From the NCBI GenBank assembly GCA_900316955.1, contig ONEX01000009.1:1-64000 (forward strand): a stretch of DNA of 64,000 nucleotides, written 5' to 3'. This stretch comes from an uncultured Bacteroidales bacterium (lineage in GTDB: Bacteria > Bacteroidota > Bacteroidia > Bacteroidales > UBA932). Positions 40,814 to 49,062 of this stretch are shown in pieces. Made by a program: the position numbers and the translations under genes. Numbering within the stretch: the first letter of the stretch is position 1; every line of letters starts with the position of its first letter. The notes under the pieces are model-generated. The model worked only from the letters and a program-made list of their open reading frames with translations. It was not told the origin of the DNA and did no database searches.

Positions 40814-42722
40814 CGTCACCGTCGCATACGGCAGTTACACGCTGCTGGACGACATCAGCTTCCACATCAGCGAGAGCGACAAGATCGGCCTCGTCGGCAA
40901 GAACGGGGCCGGGAAGTCCACGCTGATGAAGCTGATCACGGGGGAGCAGAGTCCGACTTCGGGCCATATCGACATGCCGGCGGACCTCCGTATCGGCTAT
41001 CTGCCCCAGATTATGGAGCACCACCGGGGGCGGAGCGTCATCGACGAAGTGATGACCGTGTTCGACCACCTGCACGAAATGGAGCGGGAACTGGAGCGGA
41101 TCAATGTGGAACTGGGGGAGCGGACCGACTATGAATCAGCCGATTACGCCCGCCTCATCGACCGCCTGAACGAAATCAACGACCGCCTGGCGCTGGAAAC
41201 GGGGGAGTCTCCCCGGGTGCAGGCGGAGCGGACGCTCTTCGGCCTGGGTTTCAAGGAAGAGGAGCTGTCCCGCCACACGGAAACCTTCAGCCAGGGCTGG
41301 AACATGCGCATCGAGCTGGCCAAGGTCCTGCTCGCGCATCCGGACGTCCTCCTGCTGGACGAGCCCACGAACCACCTGGACATCGAGTCCATCGAGTGGT
41401 TCGAGGATTACCTGAAGTCCTTCCGGGGCTCGCTGCTGCTGGTCTCCCACGACCGCAAGTTCCTGGACAATGTCACCACCCGGACCGTCGAGATTCTCCT
41501 GGGGCATATCCACGATTACAAGGTCCCTTACAGCCAATATGTTACGCTGCGCGCGGAACGGCTCGCCCAGCAGACGGCCGCCTACGAGAACCAGCAGCGG
41601 ATGATCGAGAAGACGGAAGATTTCATCAACCGTTTCCGCTACAAACCCACCAAGTCCAACCAGGTCCAGTCCCGGATCAAGGCGCTGGAAAAGCTGGACC
41701 GCATCGAGATCGACGAGACGGACGATGCGAAGCTGAACCTCCGTTTCCCGCCTGCCGCCCGTTCGGGCGACGTCGTCTTCAAGGGCGCCGGCCTGACGGT
41801 CGGCTACCCGCAGAAGGTCGTCTTCCGCGACGCGGAGATCGAGATCAAGCGCGGGGAGAAGGTCGCCCTCATCGGCCGGAACGGTGAAGGAAAGACCACC
41901 CTCATGCGCGTGATCATGGGGGAACTGGAGCCCATTTCGGGCGAGGCGAAGGTGGGACACAATGTCCACATCGGCTATTACGCGCAGAATCAGGAAGATA
42001 TCCTGGACCGGAACGAGACGGTGTTCGGCACTCTGGACCGCATCGCCGTGGGCGAGATCCGCACGAAGCTGCGTGACCTGCTTGGGGCGTTCCTGTTCAA
42101 GGGGGAGGACATCGACAAGAAGGTGTCCGTCCTCAGCGGCGGTGAGCGCGCCCGCCTCGGCATGGCCAAGCTGATGCTCTCGCCGTACAACGTGCTGGCC
42201 CTGGACGAGCCCACGAACCACATGGACATCCGCTCCAAGGACCGGCTCAAGCAGGCCCTGCAGGCTTTTGACGGCACGCTCATTGTAGTTTCCCATGACC
42301 GTGATTTCCTGGACGGGCTGGTGGACAAGCTGTACGAGTTCCGGGACGGGAAGGTGAAGGAGCACCTGGGCGGTGTCTCCGACTTCCTCGAGAAACGGAA
42401 ACTGGAGAGCCTCCAGGAGCTGGAGCGCCGCTTCGCTCCCCAGGTGAAGCCGGTCGACGACCGCAAGGTCCAGGCCCAGGAAACGTTCCAGGCCCGCAAG
42501 ACCGTCTCCAAGGAAATCCGGAAGATCCAGAACCGGGTGGACTACCTGGAGAAGGAGATCGGGAAACTGGAGAAGCGGCAGGCGGCGATCGAGAAGGTGC
42601 TGGCCGCGCCGGGCCCGAAGGACGACGTGATGGAACTGACCCGGGAATACCTGGAGAACAAGCGCAGTCTGGACGCCTTCACCGAGGAGTGGAGCGTGCA
42701 GATGGAGAAATTGGATAATTAA
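40797..42722 (+). CDS. ABC-F family ATPase (YdiF/Uup type)
   Basis: 641 residues with two ABC domains and no membrane helices. Walker A motifs are GKNGAGKST (about 37-45) and GRNGEGKTT; the signatures are FSQGWNMR and LSGGERARLG; Walker B motifs are LLLDEPTNH and LALDEPTNH. A linker of about 80 residues, rich in charged helix, lies between the domains, and a coiled coil ends the protein. ABC-F proteins act on ribosomes, in translation or antibiotic protection. Nothing here shows a resistance role. It overlaps tatC by 17 bases. Confidence 0.93.
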   Translation: MISLNNVTVAYGSYTLLDDISFHISESDKIGLVGKNGAGKSTLMKLITGEQSPTSGHIDMPADLRIGYLPQIMEHHRGRSVIDEVMTVFDHLHEMERELERINVELGERTDYESADYARLIDRLNEINDRLALETGESPRVQAERTLFGLGFKEEELSRHTETFSQGWNMRIELAKVLLAHPDVLLLDEPTNHLDIESIEWFEDYLKSFRGSLLLVSHDRKFLDNVTTRTVEILLGHIHDYKVPYSQYVTLRAERLAQQTAAYENQQRMIEKTEDFINRFRYKPTKSNQVQSRIKALEKLDRIEIDETDDAKLNLRFPPAARSGDVVFKGAGLTVGYPQKVVFRDAEIEIKRGEKVALIGRNGEGKTTLMRVIMGELEPISGEAKVGHNVHIGYYAQNQEDILDRNETVFGTLDRIAVGEIRTKLRDLLGAFLFKGEDIDKKVSVLSGGERARLGMAKLMLSPYNVLALDEPTNHMDIRSKDRLKQALQAFDGTLIVVSHDRDFLDGLVDKLYEFRDGKVKEHLGGVSDFLEKRKLESLQELERRFAPQVKPVDDRKVQAQETFQARKTVSKEIRKIQNRVDYLEKEIGKLEKRQAAIEKVLAAPGPKDDVMELTREYLENKRSLDAFTEEWSVQMEKLDN

Positions 42723-42734
42723 TTTTTTATTGAT

Positions 42735-43742
42735 ATGAAAATGTTGAAAGATAACTCTTTGAAGGCTATCATCGGAATGATTGCTTTCGCTGCTGTGCTC
42801 CTCGTGGCCCCGCAGCGCGCAGCGGCCCAGTCCCTCTCCGCCCAGCTGACGGACAAGGACATCATGGTCTCCGAATTCAACGCGGTCAATGTGTCCGACG
42901 ACTTCGAGGTGACGGTTTCGCGCGGTACCTACGGCGTGCGTCTCACCGTGGACAAGGAGCTGGCTCCCTATGTGGAAGTGTACGTCCGTTCCAAGGTCCT
43001 CTATGTCTCCTATGACGAAAAGGCGGTCCCGAAGGAACTCCGGAAGCTGTATCGGGGGAAAGGCTCCCTCACGCCCGTCTTCCGCGTCGTGGCCTATACG
43101 CCTGAGCTCCAGGCGGTCACCCTTTCCGACAACGCCACGCTGACCGGCGTCGAGGAATTCGTCGCCGGCGATTTTGAGCTGACAGCGGCCGGCAAGTCCC
43201 AGGTGAAGAACCTGTCCGTCGCCGCGACCTCCGCGCGCATCAGCCTGAAGAAGAGCGCAATCGCCAACCTGAACCTCAAGACTGACCGGGGGGTCGAGGT
43301 CAACACCGACAACAGTTCGAACCTGAAACTCACGTTCACTGGCCGCGAACTGGCCCTGACGGCCGACGGTTCCTCCGTGGTCGTGGCCGACGGTCCCACC
43401 AAGAGCCTGAACATCTCCACGAGCGGTTCCTCCCAGGTCAGCATCACCTCCGAGACCGAAAAGGTGGATGTGACATCCGAGGGCAGCTCCAAGCTGACGC
43501 TCACCGGCAAGGCCCAGGAATTGGAGGTCAAGGGTTCCCGCAGCTCCGTCGTGGACGCTTTCGCGATGCCGCTGGAGGAGGTCGAGGCCAATCTGTCCAA
43601 TTCTTGCTCGGTCACCGTGTCCGTCTCCAAGAAGGTGTCCGCGAACCTTGTCGGCGGCAGCGCGCTGTACTATAGCGGAACCCCGGTGTTCGAGATCGAG
43701 AAGATCGTGAAATCCACCCTGGCCCCTTACGGAACGAAGTAA
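42735..43742 (+). CDS. DUF2807 (head GIN domain) exported protein
   Basis: 335 residues. A signal peptide (IGMIAFAAVLLVAPQRAAAQ) sends it out of the cytoplasm. The rest is a repetitive beta-helix-like pattern of short strands with Ser, Thr, Asn and Val, for example FELTAAGKSQVKNLSV and SLNISTSGSSQVSITSETEK, which matches the DUF2807 adhesin-like domain of Bacteroidota. No lipobox or barrel. The function is unknown. The stop shares its last base with the start of the dipeptidase gene (TAATG). Confidence 0.83.
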   Translation: MKMLKDNSLKAIIGMIAFAAVLLVAPQRAAAQSLSAQLTDKDIMVSEFNAVNVSDDFEVTVSRGTYGVRLTVDKELAPYVEVYVRSKVLYVSYDEKAVPKELRKLYRGKGSLTPVFRVVAYTPELQAVTLSDNATLTGVEEFVAGDFELTAAGKSQVKNLSVAATSARISLKKSAIANLNLKTDRGVEVNTDNSSNLKLTFTGRELALTADGSSVVVADGPTKSLNISTSGSSQVSITSETEKVDVTSEGSSKLTLTGKAQELEVKGSRSSVVDAFAMPLEEVEANLSNSCSVTVSVSKKVSANLVGGSALYYSGTPVFEIEKIVKSTLAPYGTK

Positions 43743-44833
43743 TGCAAGTCTTTGACAGCCATGTCGATACGCCTTCGCAGCTGATCCGGCTCCGGAACAT
43801 CGGCATCGACAACCGCTATGGGCACGTCGACTTCCCCAAACTCAGGCGCGGGGGAGTCGGCGGCTCCTTTTTTGCCCTCTATACGCCGGCGGAGATGGCG
43901 CCGGACGCAGCCACGCGCTATGCGCTGGAGATGGTTTCTGCCGTCTATGACGCCGTCGACGCCAACCCGGACTATGCGGCCCTGGCCTTCACCCCGGATG
44001 AAGCGGCGGAGAATGGCAAGGAAGGCCTGATTTCCGTGTTCATGGGCATGGAGAACGGCGCGCCGATCCAGCAGTCGCTGTCCCTGCTCCGCACTTTCTA
44101 CCGCCTGGGCGTCAGCTATGTGACGCTCACGCACAACGGCGACAACGCCATCGCGGACAGCGCCGCCGAAGGGAAGCGCTGGCATGGCCTGAGCCCGTTC
44201 GGGAAGCAGGTGGTCGCCGAGATGAACGCCCTGGGCATGATGATCGACCTGTCACACGCCTCCGACGAGACCTTCTGGGACTGCATCCGCCTGTCCGAGG
44301 CTCCCGTCATCGCCACGCATTCCTGCTGCCGGGCCCTTTGCAACCATAGGCGCAACCTGACGGACGAGATGCTCCGGGCGCTCGGGGAGAAAGACGGTTA
44401 TGTCGGCATCAACTTCTATCCGGCCTTCCTGTCGGAACGCTTCCTGTCCGATCCCGCCGACGCCGCCCTGTTCGACGAGGGCGAGCGGGTGGAGGCCGCC
44501 TTCATCGCCGATCCGGCCGATCCCGCCCGGGTGAAAGCCTGGGAGGAAATGCAGGACCGGCTCGAGACGATCTGGCGTCCGGGCGTCCGGGAGATCGTGG
44601 ACCACATCGACCACGCCGTGTCCGTCATCGGCATCGACCATGTCGGAATCGGCAGCGACTTCGACGGCATCCTGGTACCGCCCGCCGGGCTCGAGGATGT
44701 GTCCAGGATCGGAGTGGTCTTCGACGAGATGCGCCGCCGCGGCTATGCCGAGGAGGACATCGACAAGGTGGCGGGGAAGAACCTGTTGGCCGTGATGCGG
44801 CGGATTGCCGAAAAGGCCGATATCGAACGGTAA
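43742..44833 (+). CDS. Membrane dipeptidase family (M19)
   Basis: 363 residues. The metal-binding start VFDSHVDTPSQL carries the H-x-D pair, the bridging Glu comes in FMGMENGAP, and the other ligands are in MIDLSHASDETF and APVIATHSCCRAL. The catalytic-site region VSVIGIDHVGIGSDFDG matches renal-type dipeptidases. It hydrolyses dipeptides, perhaps including D-amino acid or beta-lactam-like ones. Despite the family name there is no signal peptide or helix, so the protein is predicted to be cytoplasmic. Confidence 0.92.
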   Translation: MQVFDSHVDTPSQLIRLRNIGIDNRYGHVDFPKLRRGGVGGSFFALYTPAEMAPDAATRYALEMVSAVYDAVDANPDYAALAFTPDEAAENGKEGLISVFMGMENGAPIQQSLSLLRTFYRLGVSYVTLTHNGDNAIADSAAEGKRWHGLSPFGKQVVAEMNALGMMIDLSHASDETFWDCIRLSEAPVIATHSCCRALCNHRRNLTDEMLRALGEKDGYVGINFYPAFLSERFLSDPADAALFDEGERVEAAFIADPADPARVKAWEEMQDRLETIWRPGVREIVDHIDHAVSVIGIDHVGIGSDFDGILVPPAGLEDVSRIGVVFDEMRRRGYAEEDIDKVAGKNLLAVMRRIAEKADIER

Positions 44834-44900
44834 AAGGGCCCTTTTGAGGCCCTTTTGGAGTGAAAACAAAAAAGTTATAATGTTTAACTTTTTTGTTTTC
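44832..44900. terminator. Two hairpins between convergent genes
   Basis: Hairpin one pairs AAAAGGGCC (44832-44840) with GGCCCTTTT (44848-44856). Hairpin two is a perfect 16-bp stem, GAAAACAAAAAAGTTA (44862-44877) with its complement at 44885-44900, followed by a T-rich tail. Both can work in either direction, ending the dipeptidase transcript and the opposing cinA transcript. Confidence 0.85.
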
Positions 44901-44911
44901 TTTCTTTTATA

Positions 44912-46177
44912 TCAGTGCGTTGAATCTTCGAGGATGGTCTGACGCAGAAAATCGAGCGCGGCGGCCGCAAAACGCTCGATATTGCGCTTCCGGTCGTTCC
45001 GATAGTTCTTTTTGACGGTCTTCGTACCCCGCGGACCGGCCACGCCGATCCATACCGTGCCCACCGGATTGAACGCGTCGCCGTCCGGTCCGGCGAGGCC
45101 GGTCGTGGAGACGGCGTAGTCGCTGCCGGTCACGCGGCGGACGCCTTCGGCCATCGCCGCCGCGACCTCGCTACTGACGACGCCGCACCGCTCGATGGTC
45201 TCCGCCGGCACGCCGAGCACCTTCTCCTTGACGGAAATCGCATAGGAAGTGACCGAGCCCAGGTAGTAGGCGGATGAACCGGGCACGGATGTGATAAGAT
45301 GAGATATCTCGCCGCCCGTGCAGGATTCCGCGGCGCTCAGGGTCTGGCCGGAAGCTTTGAGCAGGCGGCCTACGGTGGCTTCCAGGGTGTCGTCTTCGTC
45401 GGAGTAGATCTTGTCGCCCAGGAGCTCCTTCAAGCGGGCGATCTGCTCTTCCACGCGGGCTTTTTCCTCTTCCAGGTTGCCGCTGTAGATGGACAGGCGG
45501 AGACGGATGCCCGTGAGGGGATTCGGCAGATACGCGAGGTGCATGTCTTCAGGCAAGGCGTCTTCCCACGGCGCGATGAATTCGGAGAGGGCCGATTCCG
45601 CCATGCCGAACACCATCACGCTGCGGTGCAGGATGTCGTTCAGGGGGAAATGGCTCCGGATGTCCGCCATCACCGAAGGGATGGCGCCGACCGCCTCGAA
45701 CGGGACGCCTGGCAGGGCGTACAGCGTGGCGTCGAAGGATTCCTCCGGAAAGCGGAAAACCATGATCGGAGCCGTTCCCAGGCGGTTTTCGATGACTTCG
45801 CACCGGTCGGGCACCAGGGCCTGCGCGCGGTTGCTCGCGAGCATGTCCAGCCCGCGGTTGCGGAGGATGTCCTGGATGAGAGCCAGCTGGCCGGCGTGCT
45901 CCACGTAGCCGGTACTTCCCGAAAGCTCCGCCAGGACGCCTTTCGTGATGTCGTCCTTCGTGGGGCCCAGACCGCCGGTGGTAATGACGATATCATTGAC
46001 GGTCAATTCGTTGCAGAGGTTGTTCAGGATTTCGTCGCGGTCGTCTCCGATGGAGAGCATGCGGGTGACACGGATGCCCGCCTCTTCGAGCGCGACGGCG
46101 AGACGGGAGGAATTGGTGTCCACGACCTGGCCGATGAGGATCTCATCGCCGATGGTGCAGATGGAAGCTTGGATCAT
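44912..46177 (-). CDS. cinA: CinA family protein (NMN deamidase-related)
   Basis: 421 residues from the ATG at 46177, which overlaps the upstream stop by 4 bases. The N-terminal domain (about 1-250: SICTIGDEILIGQVVDTNSS and GGLGPTKDDITK) is the MoCF-like COG1058 domain, an ADP-ribose pyrophosphatase in characterised members. The C-terminal CinA domain (about 260-420: LSAAESCTGGEISHLITSVP and STTGLAGPDGDAFNPVG) is the nicotinamide mononucleotide amidohydrolase. The pair salvages pyridine nucleotides. Confidence 0.93.
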   Translation of the reverse strand: MIQASICTIGDEILIGQVVDTNSSRLAVALEEAGIRVTRMLSIGDDRDEILNNLCNELTVNDIVITTGGLGPTKDDITKGVLAELSGSTGYVEHAGQLALIQDILRNRGLDMLASNRAQALVPDRCEVIENRLGTAPIMVFRFPEESFDATLYALPGVPFEAVGAIPSVMADIRSHFPLNDILHRSVMVFGMAESALSEFIAPWEDALPEDMHLAYLPNPLTGIRLRLSIYSGNLEEEKARVEEQIARLKELLGDKIYSDEDDTLEATVGRLLKASGQTLSAAESCTGGEISHLITSVPGSSAYYLGSVTSYAISVKEKVLGVPAETIERCGVVSSEVAAAMAEGVRRVTGSDYAVSTTGLAGPDGDAFNPVGTVWIGVAGPRGTKTVKKNYRNDRKRNIERFAAAALDFLRQTILEDSTH

Positions 46178-46980
46178 GGGGTTTGGGTAGGTTGGTCGAT
46201 GGCCTTCAGGAGGCATTTCGCGGTTCGGCGCGGCTGGCCCGGGATGCCTTGGGCGATTTCGAGGAGGGATGCTCCAGCCTGCAGCAGCGAAAGGGCCTCC
46301 GCCGGTGACGTGATGGCCCCGGAACCGATGATAGGAAGGCGTTTTTGGGTGTATTCGGCGCAGAAACGGACCTTGTCCAGGCCGGGCGCGACGACGCCGT
46401 CGAAACCGGACATGAGGACGAAATCCAGGACCCGCCGCATCTGTTCCTCCTCGTGTCCGGGTGCGATCCGCAGGAGGACGGGCTTGTAACGCTCATAACA
46501 GAGCCTCAGGCTGAGTACTTCGTCCAGGAGTTCGGTCCAGTCGGAGAAATCGTCCAGGGAGGAAAGGCCGCTCTCGCGGTTGATGTCGATGACAAAGAAG
46601 TCCGCAAAGTCGTACAGGAGCGAGAACTGGCGGATAATCCGCTGTTTCGCCTCTTCTTCCGTCGCTCCGTCCGCCCGGAGTTCCACCGCGGCGACGATGG
46701 GGGTTTGCCGGGTCTGCAGACGCTCGGCAACGACCTGCAGGGGCGTGTCTCCGGGGATGAGGCCGGAGAAACTGAAGCCGAAACAGTCACAGACGTCCAG
46801 CAGTTCGTCCTGCCGTTCCAGCACCGGGGCGATTCCGACAGGATGGCGGAAATGGATGCCGAACAGGTCCCGGGCCAATGCCGGATGCTCCCGCCTGAAT
46901 CTCAGGCGGTTCCAGAACAGGAATCCCGGAAGGCGGCGCTTCCAGAGCATCCCGCGGGCGCTTTGCTGCAGACTGGACAT
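46174..46980 (-). CDS. Dihydroorotate dehydrogenase-like protein, degenerate
   Basis: 268 residues, shorter than the usual 320-340. TIM-barrel blocks recall the membrane-type PyrD: GIHFRHPVGIAPVLER near residues 40-55, DFFVIDINRESGLSSL and LPIIGSGAITSPAEALSLLQ near 220. The catalytic base region N-x-S-S/C-P-N is absent; INRESGL stands in its place, so pyrimidine synthesis activity is doubtful. It could be a paralog with a new role. A -7 box TATCTTTG lies at 47009-47002 on the minus strand, and cinA overlaps its end by 4 bases. Confidence 0.7.
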   Translation of the reverse strand: MSSLQQSARGMLWKRRLPGFLFWNRLRFRREHPALARDLFGIHFRHPVGIAPVLERQDELLDVCDCFGFSFSGLIPGDTPLQVVAERLQTRQTPIVAAVELRADGATEEEAKQRIIRQFSLLYDFADFFVIDINRESGLSSLDDFSDWTELLDEVLSLRLCYERYKPVLLRIAPGHEEEQMRRVLDFVLMSGFDGVVAPGLDKVRFCAEYTQKRLPIIGSGAITSPAEALSLLQAGASLLEIAQGIPGQPRRTAKCLLKAIDQPTQTP

Positions 46981-47016
46981 GGGCTCTTTCGCTTCGTCCT
47001 ACAAAGATAATAAATC

Positions 47017-47328
47017 TTATTGGAACTCTTCAAAAGTGTTGTCGTCATAGAAGACGAGAATCTTGGAAACGCGGCGCGGCGCCTGCGCGGGCGCAAATAC
47101 GGGATTCTCGCCGGGCGTATCCTTGTACATCTTTCCTTTGCCGGTCAGGAGCCAGTCCATGCTGATCCGGGGATAATGCACGGCCATGGCTTCCAGGAAA
47201 TCGAATCCCGGCTTGTTCCGGCCGGACAGGATATGGGAAATCCCGGCGCGGGCGACTCCGAGCGTGTCCGCCAGCTGCGCCTGCGAGATATTCTCCGCGT
47301 CCAGGAACTGTTGAAGGCGTTTGTCCAT
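47017..47328 (-). CDS. XRE-family helix-turn-helix regulator
   Basis: 103 residues from the ATG at 47328; the frame extends to 47379 but that part lies over the promoter. The Cro/CI-like HTH is at about 5-60: QFLDAENISQAQLADTLGVA and ISHILSGRNKPGFDFLEAMA. The remaining 45 residues are proline-rich then hydrophobic. It is a DNA-binding protein with no obvious partner toxin next to it. The palindrome at 47345-47358 lies over its own -7 box, so autorepression is likely. Confidence 0.87.
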   Translation of the reverse strand: MDKRLQQFLDAENISQAQLADTLGVARAGISHILSGRNKPGFDFLEAMAVHYPRISMDWLLTGKGKMYKDTPGENPVFAPAQAPRRVSKILVFYDDNTFEEFQ

Positions 47329-47344
47329 GGTAAAATCCTTAGGT

Positions 47345-47358
47345 GTTACAAAAGTAAC
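47345..47358. promoter_or_regulatory. Promoter and operator candidate of the XRE gene
   Basis: GTTAC AAAA GTAAC is a 5-bp inverted repeat that covers the minus-strand -7 box TACTTTTG (47356-47349). A TTG lies 20 bases upstream of the box on the minus strand. An XRE protein bound here would block its own promoter. Confidence 0.55.
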
Positions 47359-47814
47359 GAATCTAAAGTAAAAATACAAGTTAAAAAATGGGGCCCTGAT
47401 ACAGGGGGCAGGGGAGGAAACAAGCTTGAAAACACTTAAAGCCTTTAATCCGTTAAATAAAATTAGGTCACTGATTTTGAGTTATATAATATATTAATTA
47501 TAACATATTTGTTTGAAAAACAGAGCCATGTGTGAGGCTGTTCAAAACTTTTACTCTATCATTATTTTAGGTAATTATATATAAGTTACTGAAAATCAAT
47601 GTATTTAATGAATATTAAAACAAGAATAACAATTGCTTATGTTAATAAATGTGCCCTGCGTTGATAACTGTGTGAAGAATCAAACGTGATTAACATTTGT
47701 AAATAAGAAATGGAGCATTGGAAGGAACTCCGGACGGGTTCGGAAAGAACGTGACGCAGATTTCGGAATTCGTGGAGAATTGTGTAAATTCGCGCCAGAA
47801 TTTGATTTGTGCGC
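47359..47814. other. AT-rich intergenic region with no gene
   Basis: About 455 bases between the divergent XRE gene and queA. Most of 47430-47710 is very AT-rich (runs such as ATATAATATATTAATTATAA). At 47640-47700 there are DnaA-box-like words, TGTTAATAA, TTGATAACTGTGTG and TTAACATTT, each with mismatches to TTATCCACA. I see no tRNA or coding frame of note. An origin, a regulatory region or a degraded gene are all possible. Confidence 0.4.
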
Positions 47815-49014
47815 ATGATACCTGAAATCCATATCGAGGATTACAACTATCCGCTTCCCGACGAGCGGATTGCGAAATATCCGCTTCCGGAGCGGGATTC
47901 ATCCAAACTGCTTCACTACGCGTCCGGACACGTGGATGAGTATGTTTTCCGCCAGCTGCCGGACCTCCTGCCCGAAAACGCCCTGATGGTCTTCAACGAC
48001 ACGAAGGTCGTCCCGGCCCGCATGCATTTCCAGCGCGCGACCGGCGCCCATATCGAGATCTTCTGCCTGGAGCCCGTGAAACCGGTCGAATACGCGACCG
48101 CCTTCGCGGCGACGGACACCTGCACCTGGAAATGCGTGATCGGCAACGCCAAGAAGTGGAAGGACGATGTCCTGACCCTGTTCCGGACTCCGGAAACGCC
48201 GGATATGGGCCTGGAAGCGAGGCTGCTGAGCCGGGAAGGCCAGACCGGCATCGTGGAATTCCGGTGGACCGACGGGTCTCCGTTTTCCCGTGTCCTGGAG
48301 GTTTGCGGAACTGTCCCGATTCCGCCGTACCTGAACCGCGAATCCGAGAAGATCGACATCGAGCGCTACCAGACGCTGTATGCCCATATCCGCGGATCGG
48401 TGGCGGCGCCGACGGCCGGCCTGCACTTCACGGAGGACGTCCTGGGACGGATCAAGGCCAAGGGGATTGACATGGAAACCGTCTGCCTCCATGTGGGCGC
48501 CGGCACTTTCCTGCCTGTCAAGAGCTCCCTGGTCTCCGAGCATCCGATGCATCGGGAGCCATTTGTAGTGAAACTTCAGCTATTGAAGGATATCTGCCGG
48601 ATGGACAGGAAGTTGATTGCGGTTGGAACCACATCGGTCCGGACCCTGGAATCCCTCTATTACGTCGGGGTGAGCTGCCTCGAGAAAGGAGCCCCCGAGG
48701 ATGTTCCGCAGTGGGCTCCGTATGAGCGGGAGTACCCGTACAGCACAAAGGAGGCCCTCGAAGGCATCATCACGTACCTGGAAGCGAACAACCTGACGGA
48801 GCTCCAGATCGGCACCCGGATCATCATCGTCCCGGGCTTCCGGTTCCGCCTGGTGGACCTCATGGTCACGAATTTCCATCAGCCCGAGAGCACCCTCATC
48901 CTGCTGGTCTCCGCCTTCGTGGGCGGGGATTGGCGCACGATCTACGATTACGCGCTCGCGCACGGTTTCCGGTTCCTCAGCTACGGGGACAGCTCGCTGC
49001 TGGTCCGCGCTTGA
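47815..49014 (+). CDS. queA: S-adenosylmethionine:tRNA ribosyltransferase-isomerase
   Basis: 399 residues from the ATG at 47815; a GTG two codons upstream is in frame. It adds the epoxycyclopentanediol group from SAM to preQ1-modified tRNA in queuosine synthesis. Recognisable stretches: DYNYPLPDERIAKYPL at the start, LMVFNDTKVVPAR near residue 55, GSVAAPTAGLHFTEDVL, and LMVTNFHQPESTLILLVSAF near the end. Longer than the 340-360 usual in other phyla because of a middle insertion, as in Bacteroidota. No other queuosine gene is adjacent. Confidence 0.95.
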   Translation: MIPEIHIEDYNYPLPDERIAKYPLPERDSSKLLHYASGHVDEYVFRQLPDLLPENALMVFNDTKVVPARMHFQRATGAHIEIFCLEPVKPVEYATAFAATDTCTWKCVIGNAKKWKDDVLTLFRTPETPDMGLEARLLSREGQTGIVEFRWTDGSPFSRVLEVCGTVPIPPYLNRESEKIDIERYQTLYAHIRGSVAAPTAGLHFTEDVLGRIKAKGIDMETVCLHVGAGTFLPVKSSLVSEHPMHREPFVVKLQLLKDICRMDRKLIAVGTTSVRTLESLYYVGVSCLEKGAPEDVPQWAPYEREYPYSTKEALEGIITYLEANNLTELQIGTRIIIVPGFRFRLVDLMVTNFHQPESTLILLVSAFVGGDWRTIYDYALAHGFRFLSYGDSSLLVRA

Positions 49015-49033
49015 TTAATTGGCTTTATTTCTG

Positions 49034-49041
49034 TACCTTTG
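49034..49041 (+). promoter_or_regulatory. -7 box for the acyltransferase gene at 49063
   Basis: TACCTTTG fits TAnnTTTG, lies 20 bases past the queA stop and 21 bases before the ATG at 49063. It argues against an in-frame start at 49039. Confidence 0.55.
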
Positions 49042-49062
49042 CGTCGTACAAAACCGACCGCC

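Noticed and set aside
47690..47902. Short minus-strand frame over the queA start
   Set aside because: Opposite the queA start and with no family likeness; the AT-rich gap easily gives such frames.
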